The notes beneath the pieces were generated by a model that was not told the origin of the DNA, did not search any database, and worked only from the letters and a program-made list of their open reading frames with translations. A program made the position numbers and the translations under genes. This document shows, one piece after another, positions 10,701-20,176 of a DNA stretch of 63,093 nucleotides. Position 1 is the stretch's first letter; each line of letters begins with the position of its first letter. The stretch comes from Priapulus caudatus (taxonomy: Eukaryota > Priapulida > Priapulimorpha > Priapulimorphida > Priapulidae): contig NW_014577084.1 in assembly GCF_000485595.1 (NCBI RefSeq), positions 148,125-211,217 of the forward strand. Direction: 5' to 3'.

Positions 10701-13700
10701 GTATTACATAATCGTCGTTCGCGCTTTTAACGTTGCCTATACTTGCGGTCCTGTCTATATTCACGCTTCTGTCCGTAAATGAACCTCCACCTCCTTGGAG
10801 GAAAGAGTTCGGCTGCACCGGAACCCGTGCACCATACCCTGATATACTGGTATCAACATATGATCCTCTTCCTTCTGGGTCTAAACCGTAACCTTGGTTT
10901 ACACTGGTGTCTGTATACGCGCCCCTATTTCCGCCTAGGTAAGGTTGCTCCTGTACTGACACGCCTAAACCATAATCTGTGTTAACGCTAGTATCTATAT
11001 GTGACTTACTGCCTTCTTGGAAAGAAGGTTGGGGCTGTACTGATACATCTAAACCATAATCCGTGTTGAAGCTAGTATCTATTTGTGATTTACTACCGCC
11101 TGGGTAGGAAGGTTCGGTCTGTTCTGATACACGTACTCCATAATCTGTGTTGAGACTACTGCCCGCATACGCACCATCATCTCTTGAGTAGACGGGTTGT
11201 TGCTGCCGTGAATCTCGTAGCCCATAATCTATGCCAACGCTTGTATCGACAAATGCTTTTCTTTGCTCTGGGACTGACGGTTGTGGATGCACCGGAACAC
11301 CTACATCACTAAAGTCTGTATTCACATTAGTTGAAACCAATGTTTTGCTACCTCCTGGGTAAGAAGGTTGTGATTGCGTTCGAACTCCAACTCCATAATC
11401 CGTATTCACACCAGTGTCTGTATATGAACCGCTACCTCTTCGGTCAGAAGGTCGTGGCTGTATAGCAACTCCAACGCTATAATCTGAGTTGACATTAGTA
11501 TCTGCATACGTTCCTCCACCTGCCTGATAGGAAGGATGTGATTCTGGTTGAACTCCAATACTACTAACGCCTATATTCAGATTTGTTAAAATATGTGAAT
11601 TTCCCGTATTTAGGCCTGTAGGTTGTGGCTGTACTGGTACTCCTAAACTAACACCTGTGCTCGCACCCGTGTATCTGTATGATCCTTCCTTCTCCCTCCT
11701 GGGTAGGAAGGTTGTGGCTGTACTGGTACTCCTACACCAAAACTGTGTTCACGCGGGTATTCTGTATAGTATCCTCCTTCCCTTCCTGGGAAGGAAGGTT
11801 GCGGGCTGCTGTACTGGTGCTCCTACACCAAAACCTGTGTTCACGCGGGTATCTGTATAGGATCCTCCTTCCCCTCCTGGGAAGGAAGGTTGTGGCTGTA
11901 CTGGTGCTCCTACACCAAAAACCTGTGTTCACGCGGGTATCTGTAAGGATCCTCCTTCCCCTTCTGGAGAGGAAGGTTGTGCGTGTACTGGTGCTCCTCC
12001 ACCAAAACCTGTGTTGCACCGCGGTATCTGTATAGGATCCTCCTTCCCCTCCTGGCGAAGAAGGTGGTTTGTACTGGTGCGTCCTACACCAAAACTGTGT
12101 TCACGCGGGTATCTGTATAGGATCCTCCTTCTCCTCCTGGGTAGGAAGGTTGTGGCTGTACTGGTGCTCCTACACCAAAACCTGTGTTCACGCGGGTATC
12201 TGTATAGGATACTCCTTCCCCTCCTGGGTAGGAAGGTTGTGGCTGTACTGGTACTCTTACACCAACACCTGTGCTCGCACCCGTGTATGTGTGTGATCCC
12301 CCTTCCCCTCCTGGGTAGGAAGGTTGTGGCTGTACTGGTACTCCTACACCAAAACCTGTGTTCACGCGGGTATCTGTATAGGATCCTCCTTCCCCTCCTG
12401 GGAAGGAAGGTTGTGGCTGTACTGGTGCTCCTACACCAAAACCTGTGTTCACGCGGGTATCTGTATGGGATCCTCCTTCACCTCCTGGGTAGGGAAGGTT
12501 GTGTATGTACTGGTACTTCTACACCAAAACCTGTGTTCACATGGGTGTCTGTATAGGACCCTCCTTCCCCTCCTGGGTAGGTGGGCTGTGGCTGTACTGA
12601 TACTCTCTAACATCACCTGTGTTCACACGGTACTGTATAGGACCCTCTTTCCTCCTTGGAAAGGAAGTCTGGCTGTACTGGTACTCCTAAAACCAACACC
12701 TGTGCTTGCACCAGTGTATCTGTATGATCCTCCTTCTCCTCTCGGTAGCGAAGGTTGTGTATGTACTGGTAGTCCTACACCTAAACCTTGTTTACGCGGG
12801 TATCTGTATAAGACCCTCCTTCCCCTTCTGGTAGGAAGGTTGTTGACTGTACTGGTATTCCTACCTAATGCCCGTGATTCATACGGGTATCTGCATGTAC
12901 AGGTACTGCCTACCACCAATCACCTGTATTCACACGCGGTATCTTGTAGTGAACCCTCCTTCCCCCTCCTTGGAAAGGAGTCGTGGCTTGTATACGTTAT
13001 TCATTTTTTTACCTGAATGCCCGTGTTCATACGGGTAATTCTGTACTGTATCGGTATCCTAACCAACACCTGTGTTCACAACGGGATCTGTATTCTATCG
13101 GATACTCCTACACCAACACCTTGGCTTTACGAATACTGGTGCCCCGTATAGGAATTCTCCTTCTCTGGGGAGGCTTGATTTTTACTGGTGGCCTGTGAGC
13201 GCTTGTGGAGTGTGGTGATTGGGAAACCTTGCATCAAAACCTGTGTTTTCACACTGGTGCGTTGGCACGTTGTGGCGATCTCTCCGGTAGGAGGGGTCTT
13301 GGATGGATTGGAAACCTGCACCAAAACCTGGTATCACACTGGTCTGCCTGTGTGTGCGATCCTTCGTCTGGGTAGGAGGGCTTGTGGAGGATTGGAAAAC
13401 CTTGCACCAAAACCTGTGTTCACACTGGGTTGTCGCGTCATATGCATCCTCGCCCCTGCCTGGGTGAAAGGCCTTGTGGAGGTATATATTGGACCTCCTA
13501 TAACCCCTATTATTCACAATTGTGTTGAACATGTGCGATTTGCCCAGCCCTGCGTAGGGGAGTGGGGCGTGTGGCCTATTGGCAAAAGTCTCTCGGAATT
13601 CCTCGTATCAATAGCTGAGCCTCAGCGCCTCGGAAATCAGGTTGAATTGCGTCCAATGTTAGGCTTCAACGCACATGTTTCGTCAACTCTTTGTGTCAAA

Positions 13701-16700
13701 ATGTGGATTTTCATATTCATACTTGATTGTGGGCTAGTTATGCGAAAGGGGGGCCACTATCAAAATTGGTGTTTCTGTGCGAAGGGGCCTGCTATCAAAT
13801 TGGTGTTCTGGTCGCGAATCACGGTAAAGTGTGCTCTCCTCACGATAGCCATTCCCCCCCTTCCTCCCCTCCCCCCCCCCCTTCTGTACAACAAAATATT
13901 CATAATTAATCATAATCCGTATACTGCATTGTCGGCTCGCCGTATGGTCTGTTCTCCAAATCTTACAGGGAATTCTTCTGCTGTAAACTCAGGAACTTAG
14001 GTGTGGTTTGGCGGACGCCATAAGGCGGTATCATATGTCGGTACTTAATAAGGAGTGTAAACAAGCCCTCCTCGCTGAACTTCCCCGCTCCTCCTCTTCC
14101 CTCCTCCTCCAGCCGTCGAATAAACAGAAACCACTGGCTGAGCCAGCCGCTGATCATTATATTCAATTCTTGAGTTTCTATGTCTATTGGTGCGTACAAA
14201 ATTTATTAACGGCATTGCTCGGCGGATGTCAGCGCTCTAGCAATAGTTGTCAGAGCTGGTTGTGGTGTTGAAATTGTTAAAACTGATGGTTGCATTGATA
14301 CAGTTCCACCTGATGGTTGGCCGTTACATTGCTTCCACGTGATGGCTGGTTACATTGCTTCCAGCTTGATGGCTTGCGTTGACATTGTTCCACCAGAATG
14401 CCGTCTTGGGTTGATATTGTATCTAGCCAGATGGTTGGTGCATTTTCCATCTGATGGCCTGCGTTGACATTGCTTCCATCTGATGGTTGCGTTGACATTG
14501 TTCCAACCAGATGGTTGGACGTGACATTGTCTTTTACCAGATTATTGGGTTGACATTGCTTCCATCTGATGGCTGCGGGTGGACATTGTTCAGCCTGGAT
14601 GCGTTGGGTTGGCATTGCTTCACCTCGATTGGTTTGGCTTGACATGTGTTCCACCTGGATGGTTGGGTTCATGTTCACGTGATTGTTGGGGTTGACATTG
14701 TTCCACCTGCAATGCGTTGGGTTGACATTGTTCCACCTGACGGTTGGGTTGACACTGTGTCTCTACAGATTTGGTTGAAGTGACATGAGTTCCATCTGAT
14801 GGTTGAGTTGACATGCGCCAATCTAAAATTTTATGCTGATGGTTGAGTGATATGGGTTCACGTGATGGTTGAGTGCCATTGTTGCCACCAGATGGTTGAG
14901 TTGAAACATGGTTCATCTAGATGGTTGGGTTGACATTGCTTCCACGTGACGGACTGACCGTTGACATTGTCCACCTGAATTGCGATTGGGCTTGACATTG
15001 TCTTCCAACCTGCGGTGTGGGTTGACTGTGTTCCAACTGATGGTTGGGTGCCATTGTTTACCTGACGGCTTTGGGTTGACATTGCCGTCCACCTGGCGGT
15101 TGGGTGACATTTTTTTTTGTCTCCATCTGAACGGTTGGGTTGACATTGTTCCAATCTGATGGTTGACGTTGAATTGTTCACATTGTTGGTTGGGTTACAT
15201 TGCTTCCACCATGATGGTTGGTTGACATTGTATGTTCCACCAGGATGGTTGGCGTTGACATGTTCCATCTGATGGTTGGGTTTTGACATTGCTTCCCATC
15301 GATGGTATGTTGACATTGTTCCACCTGACGGTTGTGTGCGCGTTGCATCTGCTTCCACCAGATGGTTGGGTTGGACATTGTTTCACCTGAACCGGTTGCG
15401 TTGGACATTGTTCCACCTGACGTTGGGGTGACATGTGTCCCATCTGACGCGTGTGGGTTGACATTGTTCACATGCTGATGCGTTGAGTTTGACCATTGTT
15501 CACCTAAATGGTTGGAGTTGACATTGTTCCACCAGATGGTTGGGCTTGACATGTTTCCATCTGATGGCTTGGCGTTGGACATTGTCTCCATCTGATGTTT
15601 GAGTTGACATTAGTTCCACCTAATGGTTGAGTTGACATTGCTTCCACCAGATGTTGGGTTGAAATTGTTCCACCAGATGAGTTGGGTCGACATTGTTTCC
15701 ATCGATGGTTGGGTTGACATATGTCCACTGACGGTTTGGCGTTGCATTGTTCCAACTGATTGGTTGGGCGTTGCCGATTTTTCAACCTGATGCGGTTGGC
15801 TTGACATTGCTCACCTTAACCGGCTTGGGTTGCACATTGTCCCATTCCTGACGGTATGGGGTTGACATCTGTTCCATCTGATGGTTGAGTTGACATTGTT
15901 CCACTTGTTGTGTTGGGTTGACATTGTTTCCACCTGATGGTTGAGTTAACATTGTCTCCACAGGATAGGTTTGTGACATGCGTCCATGCCTGATGGTTGG
16001 GTTGACGATTGTTCTATCTGACGGTTGGTTGACATTGTATCCACCTGATAGGTTTCAGTTCGGGCATTGTTCACTGATGGTTGAGTTGACATTGTTGCCA
16101 CCAGATGGTTGGGTTATACATGGTTCCATTCTGATGGTTGCTGGTTGACATTGTTCCATTCATGCATGGTGAGTTGACATTGTTCCACCTGATGGCTTGA
16201 GTTGACATTGGTTCCACAGGATGGTTGGGTTGACATGGTTTCCATCTGATGGTTGGTTGACTATTGCTGTCCATCTGATGGTTTGAGTTGACATTCGTTT
16301 CCACTATGGTTGATGTTGACATTGCTTTCCACCAGATGGGTTGGGCTTGAAATTGTGCACCAGTATGGATTGTTGACAATTGTTCCATCTGATGTTGCGG
16401 ATTGACATCTGTCTCACTGACGGGATTGGGATTGACACTTGTTCACAGATCGGTTGGGGTTGACCATTTTCCCACCTTGATGGTTGGGTTGACATTGTTC
16501 CATCTGATGGTTGAGTTGACATTGTTCCACCTGATGGTTGAGTTGACATTGTTCCACCAGATGGTTGGGTTGACATTGTTCCACCAGATGGTTGAGTTGA
16601 CATTGTTCCACCTGATGGTTGGGTTGACATTGTTCCATCTGATGGTTGGGTTGACATTGTTCCATCTGATGGTTGAGTTGACATTGTTCCACCTGATGGT

Positions 16701-18061
16701 TGGGTTGACATTGTTCCACCAGATGGTTGAGTTGACATTGTTCCACCTGAAGGCTGCGTTGACATTGTAACCTCGGGGTTATTAGACGTGACACCCACCA
16801 GTGAGCCGGGATCCGTCCCCGTAACATTTTCCTGATTAGGACTGAGAGTTGGCAATAACGTGAAGATGTTATCTTTTTGCGTCGTTGTCTCAGCAAAAAT
16901 GATGCCCTTTTCGCCTATCCTCCTTGTTGTAATGTTGGGATTATCCTCTACGAAAATGGTGGCCATTTTCATGCGTGTTGGGAAGGTTCCTCTAACTACG
17001 ATCGATGGCATTGTTGGTTGCGATAACTTATTGAAAAGCGTCGCCATTGCTTTGCTACTCGGCTCAGGTTCTGGCGTAGGATCGGTAGGTGTTACATCGC
17101 CACCATCTCCTTTGGGTTTTTCGCTGACTAGTGACGTTGACATCGTTCCACCTGCTGGCTCAGTTGCTACGGTCCCCCTCGATGATTCTGTTGACGTTGT
17201 ACTCTCTGGTTTATTAGACACGGTGCCCACTACGGAGCCGGGACCTGTGCCGGCATTAGTTTCCTGGTTAGGACTGAGAGTCGGCAATAACGTAAAGATG
17301 TCATCTTTTTGCGTCGTTGTCTCAGCGAAAATGATGCCCTTTTCGCCTATCCTCCTTGTTACAATGTTGGGATTATCCTCTACGAAAATGGTGGCCATTT
17401 TCATGCGTGTCGGGAATGTTCCTCTAACAATTATTGACGGCATTGTAGGTTGCGGTAACTTATTAAAAAGCGTCGCCATTGCTTTGCTACTCGGTTCAGG
17501 CTCTGGCGTAGGATCGGTAGGCATCACGTCGCCACCAACACCGCTAGATCTCCCATTGTCTCCCATCTGCTTGCGGCGTACCGCATCACGTTGGCAACTC
17601 ACCAGAGCCTGAAAGCAAGAAAACATTTCACATGTCACTGGAGTAGTAACGGGAAGCGCACGCAGCGGCTCCAAACCAACAATATACATGCATTAGCCAT
17701 TGAAACATATTATGAATAGTCAAGTTCAACCACTCCTAGTGTGCGATTATACGGTTCACTAGACTGATTCGTGCACCGGTACGCACCCTTGTAAATTGTC
17801 TGGAAAGTAAGCGATGACATCTTCGAAAGATGACTAAGAAATAAGTCCGGTTATTACATCTAAATTTTGCATTTTTTTGTAATTACAAAATATTTTTCAA
17901 GAGATTTACTTCAATAAATCTTTTTATGACAAAACACCAACATTCTGCTTCCAAGCGTATTTTTATATACGTTCTAGCCGTAGACGCAGTTAAAATCTTA
18001 CCAAAAGGCTGAGCATTGTCGCTACGTCGTAGCTCGTCAAACCTCTAGGTTTCCACCGCAT
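4155..18061 (-). CDS. Repeat-rich zona pellucida (ZP) domain protein, whole gene
   Basis: Overall span from ATG (18061) to TGA (4155), with nine exons. Order in the protein: a 20-residue start continuing into a signal peptide (MLSLLALVSC core); a 144-residue module present twice; an array of nonapeptides (TMSTQPSGG); a Gly- and Tyr-rich segment with DSRPP repeats; a 29-residue repeat array that grows irregular toward the C-terminus; then about 385 residues with ZP-N, ZP-C, RKRR, a transmembrane helix and a tail. ZP modules polymerise extracellular proteins after furin-type cleavage releases them from the membrane. A long repeat array ahead of a C-terminal ZP domain recalls egg-coat proteins such as abalone VERL and also cuticular ZP proteins; which applies here is inference. 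The giant exon contains raw-read errors between about 11690 and 16480, so the frame cannot be followed continuously and the nominal length of about 3400 residues is unsafe. Confidence 0.85.
4722..4869 (-). CDS. ZP gene exon 8: end of ZP-C and furin cleavage site
   Basis: The acceptor TTTACAG/GTC is phase 0 and the donor AAAGC/GTAAGC is phase 1. It encodes [17 protein letters not shown] and then a helical segment, [20 protein letters not shown]. The Cys is the last of the ZP-C cysteines. RKRR is a perfect furin-type consensus cleavage site, sited between the ZP domain and the membrane anchor as in other ZP precursors. Confidence 0.9.
4940..5080. other. ZP intron between exons 7 and 8
   Basis: Ordinary intronic sequence, about 290 bp between 4870 and 5162. 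No additional features are seen. Confidence 0.5.
5163..5325 (-). CDS. ZP gene exon 7: core of ZP-C
   Basis: The acceptor is TTCAACAG/T and the donor CGG/GTATGT. It encodes the diagnostic ZP-C signature: [31 protein letters not shown], then [12 protein letters not shown]. The FKFPDxxxVYFxC block and the closely spaced cysteines identify a ZP-C module beyond reasonable doubt. With NC in the preceding exon and SC in the next, ZP-C has six cysteines. That is a ten-cysteine ZP domain in total with ZP-N, the pattern of the longer ZP-C type. Confidence 0.93.
5345..5735. repeat. ACGC/CACG-rich microsatellite in a ZP intron
   Basis: Irregular CACGC, ACACACGC and ATGCAAGC units within the intron between exons 6 and 7. 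Overlapping open frames rich in His-Thr or Cys-Val are repeat translation. Confidence 0.85.
5766..5847 (-). CDS. ZP gene exon 6: start of ZP-C
   Basis: The acceptor is TTTTACAG/CT and the donor AACAG/GTGACT. It is a short exon encoding [20 protein letters not shown] then IQLIDHN. The pattern C-A-D followed by I-x-L-I-D is the standard entry into ZP-C and supplies its first cysteine. Phase 1 in and phase 2 out match both neighbours. Confidence 0.9.
5908..6075. repeat. (GT)n/(GTGC)n microsatellite in a ZP intron
   Basis: A GT run, then about 13 pure GTGC units, then mixed GT/GTGC, lying in the intron between exons 5 and 6. Confidence 0.92.
6335..6434. repeat. 25-bp minisatellite, four copies
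   Basis: Four tandem 25-bp units beginning GTCATTT and ending near GCATGCCGT, with a few substitutions. They lie in the intron between exons 5 and 6, and a partial fifth copy follows. Confidence 0.85.
6757..6917 (-). CDS. ZP gene exon 5: ZP-N/ZP-C linker
   Basis: The acceptor is TTTGACAG/C and the donor GACC/GTAAGT. It encodes [20 protein letters not shown], then [20 protein letters not shown], ending [13 protein letters not shown]. The V-x-G-x(6,9)-A-x-(L/I)-x-(V/I)-G pattern is typical of the interdomain region and first strands of ZP-C. Phase 2 in and phase 1 out agree with both flanking exons. Confidence 0.88.
6918..7189. other. ZP intron between exons 4 and 5
   Basis: AT-rich intronic sequence. 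No repeat or coding signal stands out. Confidence 0.5.
7190..7338 (-). CDS. ZP gene exon 4: second half of ZP-N
   Basis: The acceptor is CTTTTTCAG/GG and the donor GTCCC/GTGAGT. It encodes [20 protein letters not shown], then [19 protein letters not shown] and a closing GWSITVP. The Y/F-x-N-T-I-V-V and D-R-A-Y-x-V-x-C motifs are the classic second half of ZP-N and supply its fourth cysteine. Confidence 0.92.
7545..8100. repeat. Long imperfect (CA)n microsatellite in a ZP intron
   Basis: About 550 bp of CA with interspersed ACGC, CACACC and AACAC units. It fills most of the intron between exons 3 and 4 and starts immediately beyond the ZP-N exon's intron edge. The 315-residue plus-strand and 265-residue minus-strand open frames across it are artefacts, except where the latter overlaps real exon 3. 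Confidence 0.92.
8148..8338 (-). CDS. ZP gene exon 3: first half of ZP-N
   Basis: The acceptor is CGTTTCCAG/GT and the donor TCTGAG/GTGAGG. It encodes [19 protein letters not shown], then [19 protein letters not shown], then [15 protein letters not shown]. The G-x-I-Y-S-x-G and I-P-L-x-x-C-G-T motifs are diagnostic of ZP-N, and three of its four cysteines are here. A degenerate copy of the 3' half lies at 4023-4131. Confidence 0.93.
8589..11690 (-). CDS. ZP gene giant exon, clean 3' part: irregular repeats before the ZP domain
   Basis: Open for about 1030 codons to the donor GTCGGTG/GTAAGC (GT at 8588-8587). The upstream half carries degraded 29-residue repeats recognisable by [15 protein letters not shown] and YTDTSVN. 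The downstream half is Arg/Asn/Ser-rich with recurring words such as DYVIP-VAxYP, VRVSVTG-x-TPL and YGYRRTV. There is no cysteine, consistent with an extended, unstructured extracellular region. The frame is lost at about 11695, where inserted bases in a GGAGG-rich stretch mark the start of error-rich sequence. The exon itself almost certainly continues to 17608. Confidence 0.88.
11691..13195 (-). CDS. ZP gene giant exon: 29-residue repeat array, error-rich
   Basis: Tandem 87-bp units encode a 29-residue repeat containing [19 protein letters not shown] and YTDTRVNT. Some units are intact, such as the minus-strand frame at 12084-12452. Elsewhere single-base gains and losses shift the frame every one or two repeats. 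A clean version of part of this array lies at 18379-18950, which shows that the shifts are sequencing errors rather than decay. The Pro/Gly/Tyr-rich repeat suggests an elastic or matrix-forming segment; that is inference. Confidence 0.7.
13196..14276 (-). CDS. ZP gene giant exon: Gly/Tyr-rich segment, error-rich copy
   Basis: This region corresponds to the clean copy at 26398-27172, which encodes a Gly-rich run, a Tyr-rich stretch (YTDYDYYEYFGG) and three DSRPP-x-HRNTNF units. Here the frame is broken by many small insertions. By position it joins the nonapeptide array to the 29-residue array. Confidence 0.65.
14277..16480 (-). CDS. ZP gene giant exon: nonapeptide array, error-rich part
   Basis: Roughly 80 tandem 27-bp units encoding variants of TMSTQPSGG, with frequent single-base errors. 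The shifted frames give strings such as EQCQPNHQV and MSTQPS. Those should not be annotated as separate genes. Copy number is unreliable because the stretch looks like unpolished long-read sequence. Confidence 0.7.
16481..17608 (-). CDS. ZP gene giant exon, clean 5' part: duplicated 144-residue module and nonapeptides
   Basis: The acceptor is TTGCTTTCAG/GCT (AG at 17610-17609), phase 0 with the signal exon. It begins [14 protein letters not shown], completing the signal peptide. Two near-identical modules of 144 residues follow (starting near 17530 and 17100). Each has an acidic Pro/Thr lead ([20 protein letters not shown]), a Cys-free and probably folded core ([39 protein letters not shown]) and a Ser/Thr-rich tail. 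About eleven perfect TMSTQPS(G/D)G units come next, rich in potential O-glycosylation sites. I do not recognise the 144-residue module. Confidence 0.88.
17609..18001. other. ZP intron 1
   Basis: AT-rich intron between the signal exon and the giant exon, with donor TTTTG/GTAAGA at 18001 and acceptor at 17609. No other feature is seen. Confidence 0.7.
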
Positions 18062-18074
18062 TGTGAGTCTCCTT
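18002..18074 (-). CDS. ZP gene signal-peptide exon (ATG at 18061)
   Basis: The acceptor TTACTTGCAG at 18076-18075 shows that at least one non-coding exon lies upstream. After a 13-base 5' UTR stub, twenty codons encode [20 protein letters not shown]. Joined to ALVSC in the next exon, this gives a hydrophobic core ending in a plausible signal peptidase site (ALVSC/Q). The second Met at residue 16 would give a shorter, conventional signal peptide. The donor is TTTTG/GTAAGA. An error-rich second copy of this exon lies at 18952-19025 and is not a separate gene. Confidence 0.85.
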
Positions 18075-18327
18075 CTGCAAGTAAGCAAACGTACTTCGTT
18101 TCTTAACAGATAATTAAACAAGAACCGGTCGGCGAACGATTAGAATACTGGCATGTTAATAGCACATATAAATGCTAGATACTAAGGAACGCAATCGCAT
18201 CACGCAATCGTACTAATTCTTATTCTCAAAGATAACTGCATTGTGGCGCAGCGATTATACTTCTTACTTAATAACCGCGGATTTCGTCCTGATTTCATGT
18301 GAACTATTTTGTCATTTGCATCGTGTA

Positions 18328-18328
<1 letters not shown>

Positions 18329-18378
<50 letters not shown>
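18329..18378. repeat. (GT)n microsatellite
   Basis: A perfect GT run of about 50 bp. It joins directly to out-of-place ZP repeat sequence at 18379, so it looks like a join made through shared microsatellite sequence. Confidence 0.9.
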
Positions 18379-18379
<1 letters not shown>

Positions 18380-18950
18380 GGGTGTCTGTATAGGACCCTC
18401 CTTCCCCTCCTGGGTAGGTGGGCTGTGGCTGTACTGATACTCCTACATCAACACCTGTGTTCACACGGGTATCTGTATAGGACCCCTCTTTCCCTCCTTG
18501 GAAAGGAAGTCGTGGCTGTACTGGTACTCCTAAACCAACACCTGTGCTTGCACCAGTGTATCTGTATGATCCTCCTTCTCCTCCTGGGTAGGAAGGTTGT
18601 GTATGTACTGGTACTCCTACACCTAAACCTGTGTTTACGCGGGTATCTGTATAAGACCCTCCTTCCCCTTCTGGGTAGGAAGGTTGTGACTGTACTGGTA
18701 TTCCTACCTGAATGCCCGTGTTCATACGGGTATCTGCATGTACTGGTACTCCTACACCAACACCTGTATTCACACGGGTATCTGTGTAGGACCCTCCTTC
18801 CCCTCCTTGGAAAGGAGGTCGTGGCTGCACTGGTATTCCTACCTGAATGCCCGTGTTCATACGGGTATCTGTATGTATCGGTACTCCTACACCAACACCT
18901 GTGTTCACACTGGTGCCCGTATAGGATTCTCCTTCCCCTCCTGGGTAGGA
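18379..18950 (-). CDS. Misplaced clean copy of the ZP 29-residue repeats
   Basis: Six or seven units with an open frame on the minus strand, for example [19 protein letters not shown] and QPSYPGGEG, with variants GIQVGIPVQ and GASTGVGLGVPVQ. It matches 12540-13190 unit by unit but without frame errors. It sits upstream of the signal exon, outside any plausible exon, so it is best read as a displaced assembly fragment of the giant exon. Confidence 0.7.
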
Positions 18951-18951
18951 G

Positions 18952-19262
18952 CTGAGCATTGTCGGCTACGTCGTAGCTCGTCAACTCTAAGATTTCCAGA
19001 CGCATTGTGAGTCTGCCTTCTGCAAGTAAGCAAACGTACTAATAGATATATATATACAAGATAATTAAACAAGAACCGGTCGGCGAAGATTAGAATACTG
19101 GATTTAATAGCACATATATGCTAGATACTAAGGAACGCAATCGCATCACGCAATCGTACTGAATTCTTATTCTCAAAGATAACTGGCATTGTGCGCGCAG
19201 GCGATTATACTTCTTACTTAATAACCGCGGATTTTCGTCTGATTTCATGTGATTTTTGTCAT
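18952..19262 (-). repeat. Error-rich duplicate of the ZP signal exon and its upstream DNA
   Basis: Aligns base by base, with many small indels, to 18010-18320, including the start codon region, the acceptor and the sequence up to the GT microsatellite. It is fused at 18951 to repeat coding sequence with no intron between, which cannot be a natural gene structure. Confidence 0.75.
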
Positions 19263-19338
19263 TTGCATCGTGTACAACGTGTGGTGTGTGTGTGTGTGTG
19301 TGTGTGGTGTGTGTCGTGTGTGCTGTGTGTTGTGTGTG

Positions 19339-19392
<54 letters not shown>

Positions 19393-19448
19393 GTGTATTG
19401 TGTTGTGTGTGTTGTGTGTGTGTGGTGTGTGTGTGTGTGTTTGGGTGT

Positions 19449-19498
<50 letters not shown>

Positions 19499-19945
19499 TG
19501 TATGTGGTGTGTGGGTGTGTGTGCTGTTTGTTTGTGTGTGTGTGTGTGGTGTGTGTGTTTGTGCTGTGTTGTATAATGTGTGTGTGTGTGTGTGTGTTGT
19601 GTGTGTGTGTGTGGTGCGTGTTGTGTGTGTGTGTGTGGTGTGTGTGTGTGTGTGTGTGTGTGTGTGCATGCGTGGTGTGTGTTGTGTGTGCTGTTGTCGT
19701 GTGTGTGTGTGGTGTGTGTGTGTGTGTGTTGTAATGTGTGTGTGCGTGTGATGTGTGTTCGGTGCGTGTGCGTTGCGCGCGCGTGTGTTGTGTATTTGTG
19801 TGTGTGTCGGCGTGTAGGGGGGGGGGCGTGTGCGTGTGCGTATGTAGTGTTGTGTGCGTGTGTGTGTATGTATGTGTTGTGTGGTCGTGTATGTGTTTGT
19901 GTCGTGTGTGTTTATATATGTGGCGTGTGTGTTTTGGTGTGGTGC

Positions 19946-19980
<35 letters not shown>

Positions 19981-20001
19981 GTGCGCGCGTGCGGTGTGTG
20001 T

Positions 20002-20033
<32 letters not shown>

Positions 20034-20080
20034 GTGTGTGCCTGCGGTGTGTAGGTATATTGGTGGTGTGTGTCGTGTGG

Positions 20081-20111
<31 letters not shown>

Positions 20112-20151
20112 AAATGGGGGGGGCGTGTGGCGTGCATGTTTGTGTATGTTA
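19263..20151. repeat. Long imperfect (GT)n tract
   Basis: Nearly 900 bp of GT with scattered GC, GTT and GG interruptions, ending at a 25-N gap. Open frames rich in Cys-Val or His-Thr are repeat translation. Confidence 0.92.
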
Positions 20152-20176
20152 NNNNNNNNNNNNNNNNNNNNNNNNN
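20152..20176. other. Assembly gap of 25 N
   Basis: Exactly 25 N, the same length as the gap at 46423-46447, so probably a fixed-size placeholder from gap-filling software. Confidence 0.98.

Noticed and set aside
14277-16480. 27-bp direct repeats considered as a CRISPR array
   Set aside because: The units are contiguous without spacers, they encode an in-frame nonapeptide, and the genome is eukaryotic.
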